Shown here in pieces: positions 31,251-41,663 of a stretch of 64,000 nt of DNA. Location of the stretch: positions 234,033-298,032 of the forward strand of contig JAJEKB010020756.1 in the NCBI GenBank assembly GCA_022393335.1, read 5' to 3'. The notes under the pieces were generated by a model. The model searched no databases. It saw nothing but the letters and a program-made list of their open reading frames with translations, and was not told the DNA's origin. Each line of letters opens with the position of its first letter. Position 1 is the first letter of the stretch. A program made the position numbers and the translations under genes. The stretch comes from Macrotrachela quadricornifera (lineage: Eukaryota; Rotifera; Eurotatoria; Philodinida; Philodinidae).

Positions 31251-31319
31251 TTTTTAATCCCTGGATTTCGAAGTGGATTTTTATAGAAATCGTAGAAGAT
31301 TAATATGTTTGATCTTCTA

Positions 31320-31890
31320 CGATTCAATATGATATCGATGACTCCTTCTATTTAACTTTTTATCAATAATTATCTCCAAATATGTTATTGAATGAAGTGA
31401 TTTTATTTTTGCATCTTCTACTTTAATTGATAATAGATATTTTTTTGTTTCTTTTTTAAATGTGAATTAATTCTGCTTTTTTTTCGTTATAGTTTCAATT
31501 TCTAAAACTTGCACCATTATTGGAATTCATCTATAGCTTGTTGTAGTTTGGAAATAAGATGTGATGGTGAATTAGATGATCTTCAAAGAGCTGTATCATT
31601 TGTAAACAAATCATATTTTATATGATTTCTAGTATATCATTCATTGAATTATATGTATAGATAATATGTAATAGTGGCGATACAGAAGATTCTTGCAGTG
31701 TACTGCTGTTGAAGCCGAAAGATCGCGACAAAATATTTTCAAGTTCAATTTCAGTAGCTGTACTTTCAAAAATGAGATGAAATAGTTAAGTAAATATTGT
31801 GTAATTGATAATTCAATTCATCGTGCGTGATCCGATTAAATATAGCTTTAATGTCAAATAAAATATCTGCTGCATATTGCCATTTTCTTA
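31320..31890 (-). pseudogene. Reverse-transcriptase relic of a non-LTR element
   Basis: Minus-strand frames, broken by shifts and stops, follow the order of a LINE reverse transcriptase. ADILFDIKAIFNRITHDEL carries the FDIKxAFD motif. A SSTLQESSVSPLL stretch follows at the PQGSVLSP position, then NDTAL (the FADD block). After that come PSHLISKLQQAIDEF and an 'AELIHI' thumb piece. The element is a fragment with no ends seen. Confidence 0.7.
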
Positions 31891-32698
31891 GTTATTGTAA
31901 GAAATATTCAGATGAGAGATGATTGTAATTACTTTTTGTTATCAATATAGTTTTTTTTCTTCTTTACTTATTGTTATTATTTAGATATTATTTAATATTT
32001 ATCTCGGATAAACTATTTTGAGTTAATTTCATCACGATTATTAAAATAAAAAAAAAAGAATTAGTTTTTAATAGAAATATCTTTCTATAAAAATATTCAA
32101 GGACATAATATTATAAAGATATAAAGAGGGAAACGAATGATGACAATTTAATAGACGATTCATCATTAACTATTTCATTAATTTCTAGAATATGACAAAA
32201 TATTTTTCTGCATTGAATATATTAATATTTAATATATATTCTCTATCAACTAATATTCTTTCAGATGAATCTTGTCATTATAATTCAACTATTATCATAC
32301 TATTCGCCCATATTAGTATTGTAATATCGAGTTCTCTTTTAGTTTATAATGAATGCCACACTTAATTTTTCTTTATCTTTCTTCAAATTCAGCATCATTT
32401 GTCTTTTTTCATTGAACATTTTGATATAAATAATGACTAAGATGTCATATTAGAGTTGATGATGGTACTTAAATTCATAAATACTTCTCTATCATTGGCA
32501 CATATCTATAATCAGACGTTTCCATTATTTCTTTATTTCAATTATCATCAAATTAAACTTCAAGTATTTTCATTTTTTTTTATTTCTATATCAGTTGACA
32601 ACCAACGGAAATTTGAATCTCTTTTCTTTTTTCTTTATATTTTTCTCTTTATTCATTTCTCTCATTACATTCATCCAACTAAACACGTACAGTAAACT
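31890..32698. other. Intergenic, upstream of the peptide precursor gene
   Basis: No gene seen. The open frame 32456-32695 is Phe/Tyr/Ile-rich from T-rich DNA and is not supported. Confidence 0.4.
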
Positions 32699-33025
32699 AT
32701 GCTAACACACAGTTGCTTATGTATTATGTTAATGGCGGTGATTTATCTTAGTACAGTCAATACAATACCAGCACCATCAACAGATTTAGAAACACAAAAT
32801 AAAAAATTAACAGATGGATTTATGCTTGAACAATTTGGTGTTGGTTCAAATCATTTTTTGAATAATCACCAGTACGATGATGATAGTATCGATGAAGATG
32901 AAATTGTTCATGAAAAACGACAATTAAAGAAAAAATGGGCAAAATTTTATCAAGGAGCTCAATCACCTTATACAATTGCTTTCCCTGCTCTCATTCGTAC
33001 TCGTCGATGGATTGAACAAGAATAA
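32699..33025 (+). CDS. Putative secreted peptide precursor (neuropeptide-like)
   Basis: One exon, 108 aa, no recognised family. Residues 1-24 form a plausible signal peptide (hydrophobic core CIMLMAVIYL). An acidic spacer follows (60-69, DDDSIDEDE), then a dibasic KR at 73-74 and a 27-residue basic/aromatic stretch (75-101) that starts with Gln and contains KFYQGAQSPYTIAFPALI. RR at 102-103 and a five-residue tail end it. Signal peptide, acidic spacer and a peptide between dibasic sites are the usual layout of a prohormone. There is no Gly before RR, so no C-terminal amidation is predicted. A likely polyadenylation signal (AATAAA) lies near 33097. It could also be an unrelated small secreted protein. 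Confidence 0.55.
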   Translation: MLTHSCLCIMLMAVIYLSTVNTIPAPSTDLETQNKKLTDGFMLEQFGVGSNHFLNNHQYDDDSIDEDEIVHEKRQLKKKWAKFYQGAQSPYTIAFPALIRTRRWIEQE

Positions 33026-33540
33026 TAATATTATTATTCAAAAAAATACATATAAACTCAGCTTATTTGTTTATTTTGTCTGTCTATTGATTAACAAATA
33101 AAATGTACACAAATAATTTTGAGAAGTAATCAGTTTTTCTCTCGTAATGTCAAAACTTTTTAATCTTATATGAAGAAATAAATGTAAAAATAGAAACAGG
33201 TATGCAGAAGTATATGAATAACTCACAAAGAATGAGTTTTTTAACTATATCAACTAATAATAGTTTATACACTCATAAATTTCATCCATTTCCGATTTGT
33301 TTCTTACAAAATACTATAATTTATAAAAGAATCATTATTAATTCGAAAGCAAATAGAATTCTATATTATAGAATTTTCAAACATCAATCAATGTAATTGA
33401 ATTCAGCTGACAAAAACGTAACAAACAAAAAGATAAATTATTACATATAAAACACTAGTAATATAATAAAATATCAACTTAGTTATTGTTTCAAATATGC
33501 TTGATAAGGCAGTCTTCTTTTAAAATATGACTGCTAACCT
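33026..33540. other. Intergenic
   Basis: Contains only the probable 3' UTR and polyadenylation region of the peptide precursor and AT-rich DNA. Confidence 0.4.
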
Positions 33541-34225
33541 AATGTCCGATCGAAAAGTTTTTGAACAAATATTTCTTCACATTTGAACAGCGAGAAAGTA
33601 TTACGGATAAGTCAAAAGCTGTAGGTGACGACTAAAATTTTGTAGTCTATTTGAATACGGGCTTAGAAACGTTGTATCTATTTTTGTCCAAGAGCAGTGA
33701 GGACCTTTTCGGAGATGCTAAAAATTGTTCGAGTTGATCGTTTTGTAGAGCAAACACTTCTCTACAAATTGTGATATTAAACTAAGCTGCAGCTTTTACC
33801 CAATTCTAGTCACAATAATTTTGTCAAGACCTTCTTTCCAAGCGAAGCAGTTTTGGTCAAAATGTTGGTTTTTCAAAAATAAGTATTTAGGAAAAAAGAA
33901 TTGATGTGCTTTGTTGAAAAAGAAGAAAGTCTGAGATAGTACATTTTGTAGAGCAGTTTATGATCTACAAGATTATATATAAATAAAGACTTCAACTTTT
34001 TGTTTCGAATTGTAATAGTGAAAATACAAAAATGTGTGGAAAAATTCTCCGTCGAAATTAATTTTTTGGGCTTGTCAAAGATTATTTTACTATTCTCGAA
34101 CAAAAACTGAGACAAAATTTCTGAGTCTATATTCGAAAAGAGTACAAAATTCTGATTCGAACTCCTGGCTTTTGACTCATCTGTAATACTTTCTAGCTGG
34201 TCCAAAAACTTTTCGATCATACATT
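33541..34225. mobile_element. Non-coding TIR element (MITE-like), about 680 bp
   Basis: The left end (from 33546, CGATCGAAAAGTTTTTGAAC, later GAGAAAGTATTACGGATAAG, then TCAAAAGC) recurs inverted at the right end (34141-34221, TGATCGAAAAGTTTTTGGAC, later TAGAAAGTATTACAGATGAG). The arms match over about 75-100 bp, except for a 21-nt block present only on the left. No transposase is inside. A related single end lies in a SPEF2 intron near 25688-25770. Confidence 0.65.
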
Positions 34226-35721
34226 AATTTACAGCTATTCAAATATTTATTACAAACACAAAATCAAGAAACTAATTTTTTATTTAATATCCATCCATAT
34301 AGTTACCATTGTCTGAAAAAAAATAGGTTACTCCGATTATATATTATTTTCTTTATTTTATGAAATAGTCCTATATTGGTCACGTATCAACATATAAAGC
34401 GAATGAAATGAAAAAGAACGAAAGAAAAAATAATCTATTTATTTCTTTCATATACAATAGTAAGATTATATATGTATCCTATGAAATGGATATATTAAGA
34501 AAACAAACAGACTAGGTGAATTACAATTGACTTAACGAGATCAGTTATTTAGAGAAATATTACACGTGATAATTATATGAATAATCATTAGACAAATATT
34601 TTGATAAGAATAGTAGTAAACAATATCAACATATACTATTTATCAGACATAATAATAAATTGAACGATTAGGGAAATCGAAATAAAAAAAATTAAAATAT
34701 ACTATTTTGTTTACTTTTTATTTTAGATGGTAAAGATATTTTCTAAATTTTTTTATTGTCTTTTAGATTTATCAACATGTGAATCATTGTATAGAAAGGT
34801 AGTGAAGAAGTCAATGAAGAATAATATATATTATCAAAGAACGGGTGCGGATAAGAACACAAATCGGCCCACCCTTAGATTTTCAAAAAAAAGTATATCA
34901 CTAGATGCAGACTTTAATGGCGATTCTTTTGGTAATAAATTGAACACGTTTTGAAAAGAATTCCATCAATTTTGGTATTGATTTATAGGCTAATTTTTCT
35001 CCTATTTTCTGGTATTTTCCAATTCCTATTTTGAAAATTCCTTACTCAAAACTGCTCAATCACTACTATCAAATAGTCTCATTTGATAGATCTCTTCAAG
35101 CTCTACACAATCTGGCATAGTTTCCCCATTTTTTAGTCACTGGCCAAAAAAAATTTATAAGGACATACTGTATAAAATAATGGAAATATATAATGTTCAT
35201 CACTTTATTTGAGTATAAATAAAAATAAAAGTGTGTTGATGATCAAGTTTCGTTCTGACCATTAGGTTAGCTCTTTAAGTGTGATACGCTAATATAGGCG
35301 TTGGCTTAAGTTCCAGATAAATGTAGTATTTCTTGATGAATATAACGCCGTTATGTGAAATATGTCGTCTGTGAACTAATTCTTGATAAAGAAGCCTTCA
35401 ATCACCATGTATCTTGTTTTGAAGAACCTTATTATTTGTGATTGTGAATGAAAATTGGTGAGGACAGTAGTACAGGGTGAGGCATATTTCGATTGCTTTA
35501 TGGTAGTTTTATATGGCTCTAGTATGTTGAAAATGTTTAGTATATTTTTTCGTTCTCTTGCTCCAGGTCGCTTTTGACAGCTGTCAAACTTTTATATGTA
35601 TATATATATATACTTATATCATCCAGATATTTTCACGTGTTCGATATGATATATCGCTCTGATATATCTCTTTGTGTATTCGAATATGTTCTGGCACTTT
35701 GTTCTCTGGTGACTATAAATA
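34226..35721. other. Intergenic, no gene seen
   Basis: The 75-codon open frame at 34727-34954 has no recognised features. A (TA)n tract lies near 35595-35612. Confidence 0.4.
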
Positions 35722-37543
35722 CTTAGAGCATACTAAAAGTAGTGAGGGAGGTACTTTTTTCACTCAAGGAGGGGTATAAAAAAATTTCTTTTTTTACCAA
35801 AAGATAGAGCGTGTTTCGCTCTATCTTTCTATGCTATTTGATAGCTCCTCGCCTTCTATCAAGTTAGTGAAATCTCGAGAAAACTTTTTTTGCGTACAAT
35901 TTCCTGGTAGCAGAAGCCTATATTTTCGTCTATACATCGTTTTTTTTCTCGTTTTTTCTGGTTTTTTTCCTTTCTTTATTCACATTCTTTTCTTCTTATC
36001 AATTCTTACAACCTGTTTCCACGTGTTTTATTGTGTAACGATATCAGTGGAAAAGAAAAAAAAAGAAACAGAAACAAGAATGAGTTTGATGATTATTTCA
36101 TTAAATGTTCAAAGTAATCACCATGGTTATCTACACAGTTGCATCCTTTCGATCCATTTCTCAAAGGTCTTTTTGTACTCGTTTGGGTTCAAGGAGTTCA
36201 TGAAATCGATCAGAGCATCATGTAATGATTCTGAATCATCTTGATCGGTCAGATTATCTTTGATCAAGTCGAATAACCAGAAGTCACAAGGTGATAAATC
36301 TGGAGAATTAGGTGGATGTGGTATTGTTGTTAGACCTTCGGATTCAAGATAATCGGATACATCTTCATGCACGTGTGGTTTACCATTATCATGATGAATT
36401 TTTATACCACGAGTCCCATACGAAGGTCTTTGACGTTTGATCTCGTCGATCAGAGGTCGTAAACACTGATTGATGTAATAATGATGGTCAATAATCTGAC
36501 CACGTTCGATGCGATGGATTAACATAGGTCCGCTCGATTTGAAAAAGATCGAAAACAAGGTTTTTGGTGCAAACCGATTTTCTCGAACAACAGTAGGTGG
36601 AGGATCTCCTATACCTATCCATGCTTTGTTTGATATCTTTCGACCGATCTGTTTGTGATGGAACCAGGACTCATCACCAGTAATTATATCGCATAAACGC
36701 CACGTTCCCTGGTGAAATTTCGCTAAATGTTGCTTGCATATTCGAACTCGTTCAGCTCGCTGAAGATCGGTGAGATCCTTAGGTATGTAACGTGCGGTTA
36801 TCTTCCAGAGCTTCAAATGATCAGTGATTATTCGTTGAATAGTTCCATGACTCAAATCAACTTGTTCTTGTATAGCTTCGATTGTAATGTAAGGATCATC
36901 ATCGATGAGAAGACGAACCTGTTCAATATTTTCAGTTGTTGTTTCAGTAATAGGTCTACCAGGCCGCGCTTTATCTTCAATTTCTTCTCGACCATCACGA
37001 AACAATTTTGACCATCGTTCGACTGTGCTTAAACCAGGGACTTCATTACCATAAACAGAATTCAATTCGTCATAAATAACTCTTGCTGGAATACTAAGTG
37101 CAGTACGTACTTTTATGTAAAATGAAAGTTTTCAGTAGTCATTGAAAGCCAAAAATGAGAAGAGAAGGAAAGGCAAAAGAAAATATACGATGATCCGTAA
37201 TAATGCAGCTAATAACTTAGACGTATTCCTTCTTATGTATATGTGGAAGCAGGTTGTAAGAATTGATAAGAAGAAAAGAATGTGAATAGTGAAAGGAAAA
37301 AACTCAGAAAAAACGAGAAAAAAAACGATGTATAGACGAAAATATAGGCTTCTGCTACCAGGAAATTGTACGCAAAAAAAGTTTTCTCGAGATTTCACTA
37401 ACTTGATAGAAGGCGAGGAGCTATCAAATAGCATAGAAAGATAGAGCGAAACACGCTCTATCTTTTGGTAAAAAAAGAAATTTTTTTATACCCCTCCTTG
37501 AGAGAAAAAAGTACCTCCCTCACTACTTTTGGTATGCCCTAAG
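35722..37543 (-). mobile_element. Mariner element with ~300-bp terminal inverted repeats
   Basis: An 1,822-bp element flanked by TA on both sides (35720-35721 and 37544-37545). The arms 35722 to about 36023 and about 37242 to 37543 are near-identical inverted copies. They include a small palindrome, GATAGAGCGTGTTTCGCTCTATC, split here as GATAGAGCG / TGTTTCG / CTCTATC. Between them is one transposase reading on the minus strand. The near-identity of the arms indicates a recent insertion. Confidence 0.88.
36127..37065 (-). CDS. Mariner transposase (N-terminal frameshift)
   Basis: A DDE/D transposase that cuts and pastes the element. The open frame gives 312 aa. The N-terminal helix-turn-helix part contains TVERWSKLFRDG and ARPGRPITET. 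The catalytic motifs are intact and in mariner order: GDESWF (first Asp), HHDNGKPH (second Asp) and NSPDLSPCDFW (third Asp, D34D type). The protein ends WIERMQLCR. Upstream, the expected start MTTENF...YIKVRTALSIP is present on the minus strand near 37140-37085 but needs one extra base near 37118. So the full-length frame is broken once, or translation starts at the internal ATG at 37063-37065. Confidence 0.85.
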   Translation of the reverse strand: MNSVYGNEVPGLSTVERWSKLFRDGREEIEDKARPGRPITETTTENIEQVRLLIDDDPYITIEAIQEQVDLSHGTIQRIITDHLKLWKITARYIPKDLTDLQRAERVRICKQHLAKFHQGTWRLCDIITGDESWFHHKQIGRKISNKAWIGIGDPPPTVVRENRFAPKTLFSIFFKSSGPMLIHRIERGQIIDHHYYINQCLRPLIDEIKRQRPSYGTRGIKIHHDNGKPHVHEDVSDYLESEGLTTIPHPPNSPDLSPCDFWLFDLIKDNLTDQDDSESLHDALIDFMNSLNPNEYKKTFEKWIERMQLCR

Positions 37544-37545
37544 TA

Positions 37546-37716
37546 ATATAGGTGAATGTTGTTTATTTTGTTGTGGTTTACAATTAATGACACATAACTC
37601 ATTGAGAAGAGGAAAGCATTGAGAGATAATTTTAAATAAATTATATTCAAAAGGACGTCCATCATGCATTGTTAAATGTGGAACTGTAGAAAAATACTCA
37701 TCTACCTTCGTTGTTA
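37546..37716 (-). pseudogene. Fragment of an F-box/LRR-type protein
   Basis: An open minus-strand stretch of about 57 codons reads TVPHLTMHDGRPFEYNLFKI, then ISQCFPLLNELCVINCK. This resembles the leucine-rich-repeat part of the large F-box/LRR families I associate with bdelloid rotifers. It runs up to the right edge of the mariner and I find no continuation on the other side, so it is a fragment. The assignment is from memory and moderate. Confidence 0.4.
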
Positions 37717-38082
37717 GATCTATGCATCAAATATAAGTCACTCGTAATGATAACAAATAATTTTATCAATAATCCAATATGTAGGAATTGTGCTAAAATA
37801 AAAAAAACTTCATGCAGATAAATTTATACAGCCAAAAAATTTTCATGAATATTTTCCTTTATTGTAAATATTAATTTTGTTAAAAGTTTTTAAATAAAAG
37901 AAAGTAGTTTATTAAAATGAAATATACGTGTATCAATGAAAATAAAAACACAATATACTAAATGGATATTTATATGATATATGTATACTGTACTTAAAAA
38001 AATAGTTGTATTATATATCTAAGATGTTGGTATTTTGGCCTTGCCCTAAGAATTTTTCTTTCTATTTGAAAATAAATCGTCA

Positions 38083-38535
38083 TGTCATCTTTTCGATTTC
38101 CAGAAAAATAATAGATAGGATAGGCTGAATGATGACGCTTTATATTTCAATTTTCATTCACTTAATGTATTGTACTAGAAAAAATATACCCGACGATGCA
38201 ACGTGAGAAGTGTGAAAGTTTACAATGAACAATTTGTTTTATATACGAAATAAGAAAAAAGAAATTGTCCTAGTGTAAAAAAATGACTCTTTCATAACAG
38301 CAAAAATTGGTGGCATAAAATTTATACATAAAGGGTGCATATGTAAAATAAGTAGTCTTATATCAATTGTAGAACTTTTCATACTGCACCGTCTGATACA
38401 TTCTGTTTTTTTAATACAATGTATTAAATGAATGAAAACTGAAATATGAAGCGTCGCCATTCAACCTGTCCTATCCGTTATGTTTCTAGAAATCGAAAAG
38501 TTTATTTTTTGCATGTCATGAAAAGATAACATTGT
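38083..38535. repeat. Long imperfect inverted repeat (MITE-like)
   Basis: The left arm, about 38083-38230 (with CTTTTCGATTTCCAGAAA and GATAGGATAGGCTGAATGAT), is found inverted at about 38343-38535 (CTTTTCGATTTCTAGAAA, GATAGGACAGGTTGAATGGC). The arms keep similarity over roughly 140 bp with a loop of about 110 bp. No coding content. A mariner-TIR-like string, GGTGTCCCAAAAGTCTTCTG, lies on the minus strand near 38670. I could not define element ends. Confidence 0.6.
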
Positions 38536-38539
38536 AGAA

Positions 38540-39355
38540 TAGTACTGAGGAAATCTGTCTGTATAAAAAATAAACTCGGTGCATTCACTTATCATTTATA
38601 GAAAATAAGTTGATAAAGTTAAATCAAATAATAAAGATAAATGAAAAATTTATCTCCAGAAGACTTTTGGGACACCATGTATTTCAGACATGGGATAAAA
38701 CAAGTTAAGCTTTATCGATCTGTTATACCTATACGATGTAAAATCTAAATAATTATTGTTTATGATTCTTCTTTATCTTGATTGATGACACAGATATATA
38801 ACAATAATATTATTAGATCGTGGGCAAAATTGATTGCACCAGATGCTTGCCATTAATAAACAGAAACGAAATGAAACAAATCCGAATGGGTTTTTTTTTA
38901 TTGATATGCACTAACCCTGCTGTGTTGGATTAATTCTATTTGTAATTGGATATGCCCAATACATTCAAAACTGCATCGTATTAATCTTTATTTTGTTGTA
39001 TGCTTTTTATATATTGGTAATGAAAGAAAAATAAATCACTTTTCAATAATGGTTTTATATTTTTAATCTTCTATCTTCGGTGTAGACATGTATATATAAC
39101 GTTCCTCATAAGTTTCACATGCATTATGATCTAAAGTAAGCATTCCATCACTCAGAACTTAGATAAGTACTCGAAAATTTATGTGACATTTCTATGAGAA
39201 CTTTCATAATTTGCATACCTTTTATTTATATAGAATGCTTTCTCTAGATTATAATCCATCCAAATTACTATGTAACACATTATTTCAATATTTTCAGATA
39301 AATCAATTTTATATAGATTATTCATCTGACATTTGCTATCTTTTATACTAAAAAG
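38540..39355. other. Intergenic, upstream of amidase gene 1
   Basis: No gene seen. The presumed promoter of the secreted amidase lies here. Confidence 0.4.
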
Positions 39356-40260
39356 ATGTTTAACATCAGATTTTTGGCTACTATAGCCTGTCTCTCCTTT
39401 ATGTACTTAAGAACTATCGCTGGTGATGGATGCTGGTCCACAAAAGCTTGTATCGATGTTGGTACATGCTCTGCTAAGGGTGGAAGTTCTCAATCAAATC
39501 TCTGCAGTGGTGCTAACAATATAAAATGCTGTTCATGGTAAGATAATTATCATTATTGATCTTAAGATTGATACTATTATTTTTCAGTTCAACATGTATG
39601 GATGCAGCCGCTTGCTCAGCTAAAGGTGGAGTACCTCATGCTGGCATTTGCCAGGGTGCTGCGAATATTCAATGTTGCAAGATGGGATCTACTTCAGTTC
39701 CCACCGGTGGTAAAACGCCAACGAATACAATGTTAACGGATTTAGCCGATATTCTTCGCAAGGCTGGTCTTACTGTTGTTGAAGTTGATGGGTGGAAGAC
39801 ACGTGGTCATGGTGTAATGGCTTCTGTTAAAGGTATTCTTATTCATCACACGGCAGGTCCAGCTACTGGTGATTTTCCTTCATTGAGAATTGTTCGAGAT
39901 GGACGAACGGATCTTGCTGGTCCACTTTCACAACTTGGATTAGGTCGTACTGGTACATGGTATGTTATTGCAGCAGGTCGTTCTTATCATGCTGGTAACA
40001 CCATTGATAACTCAATATTTGGAAACTCAAATGCAATTGGTATCGAAGCTGAAGCTACTGGTGTTCCATCAACTAATACTGGACATGCACACTGGCCTGA
40101 AGTACAATATCAAAGCTATATACGTGGTGTCAAAGCACTTCAAGCAGCCTATGGTGTCCCAGCTTCACGTGTTTTAGGCCACAAAGAAGCAGCCGTACCT
40201 CTTGGACGCAAACCAGATCCCAACTTCTCAATGGATGAATTTCGTGCTGCTCTCGGTTGA
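39356..40260 (+). CDS. Secreted N-acetylmuramoyl-L-alanine amidase with two Cys-rich modules
   Basis: Predicted to cut the amide bond between N-acetylmuramic acid and L-Ala in bacterial peptidoglycan. Two exons, 39356-39537 and 39588-40260, give 284 aa. There is a signal peptide (1-23), then two similar Cys-rich modules (about 26-60 and 61-92), each with ACSAKGG/TCSAKGG and ending NIKCC or NIQCC. After a Thr/Pro linker, an Amidase_2 domain spans about 110-284. The zinc ligands are present: His147 or His148 in IHHTAG, His259 in GHKEA and Asp271 in KPDPNF. Sequence style (DFPSLRIVRDGRTDLAGPLS, GTWYVIAAGRSYHAG, GIEAEATG) is that of actinobacterial or phage lysins, not of animal PGRPs. The intron and signal peptide show adaptation to a eukaryotic host. 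Likely role: digestion of, or defence against, bacteria. Confidence 0.85.
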
Positions 40261-41663
40261 AATCTTTTGATTAAATCCTATTACTCTTTTTTGTCTCTTG
40301 GGGTTTGGTGTCTTATTTAGATTCGGTGAAAAGCATATATCCACTATATTAACTTTGTCTATAATTCGATGAAAAATTCTACTTCAAAATATAGAAAGAT
40401 ATATATTTTTTCTTTATTTCACTTTTCTTTCACATTTAGATTGAGATTGAAAGACAAAAGATAAAATCGTTTGATTTTAAGAAAATAATGCATTCATATA
40501 ATTTGCAACTATCATCTTGTACAATAATCATTAAGAGAATAATTCAAACTATTACTGATATTCAATCAGATGAAATACTTAGTTGAATCTCGTTTATGAA
40601 AGAATTTTGATTCGTCCAAAATGTATCATCTCACTTTTTTATGTAACAATTGAATAACGATTTTTCTTTGGCTTTTAGTATTATTACTTAATTTCTAGTA
40701 TATGATGATAGTGCCATTTTACAAATATACTTGATCTTCTATTTTAGCATGAACAGTCAAAATAATGTGACGCATTTAGAGGGAAAAAGTTTAATTCTGT
40801 TCTTTTAAATTATGAAATATATTACAAGAAAATATAATACAAAGAATGCAAATAATAAGTACTATATTCTGAATCATTATGAAGCAATCAAAAAAAAAAT
40901 AAATATGATCTCTTCTTGACGACTTAACAGACATATAAGATTGCACAAATAATTGGAATATAATCCATGTTTGTAAGATGTATTATACATGAAAAATCGA
41001 TTCCTACATACTTGCATCTGACATGTTGGAAAAGTAATTATTTTTTTCTGTCAATAATAATACATGAGTGCAATGCATTATAAAACTATTATTAACAGAA
41101 AAGAAAGATGAAGTATGATTTATGTAATCGAACGGTTTCATATGCGAGAAAAAAGCGGACATGTCATACTCTGAGAGTTTCTTTCAATTAATCATGATTT
41201 TTTTTTCTAGAAGTGTATACATGAATGAAATATATGGAAAATATTGAGAGGCTGGTTTATTAGGACTCACCTGATACTGTCATCATCATTGCGTTATTTT
41301 TATTGTCATTTTTTCTTCCTATTTTCTTGAAATAAGCTACATGTATTCTGTATATTCACGACCACTATCGACAACGTAAATTACATTGATTCTTCTGCTA
41401 GAGAATGAAAAAAATTGACGTATTTCATCTCGGCTTTCTCATTCGCATACAAATTTTTTGCGTGTTCTATCATCAATATTACTATTTTTAATAAAAATGT
41501 AAAGATTATATCACTTTAGATAAATCATTCATTTCATCATAACTATCATAAAAATATACATATATCAAATTTGATCTTTGACCAAAAGTATTTGGTTATA
41601 TTCAGTTAGCTATACGTTGCTGATACAATAAATACTTCACTTTTTGCTGACACTTCCAAACAA
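40261..41663. other. Intergenic between the amidase genes
   Basis: AT-rich, no gene and no Cys-rich module copy seen, so the second amidase does not have an obvious upstream exon here. Confidence 0.5.

Noticed and set aside
35831..36244. Two near-identical 'proteins' starting MLFDSSSPSIK at 35831 (+) and 37132-37434 (-)
   Set aside because: They are the same TIR sequence of the mariner read from both ends, so they are not genes.
38239..38460. 73-codon minus-strand frame
   Set aside because: Lies within the arms of the inverted repeat, so it is not independent coding DNA.
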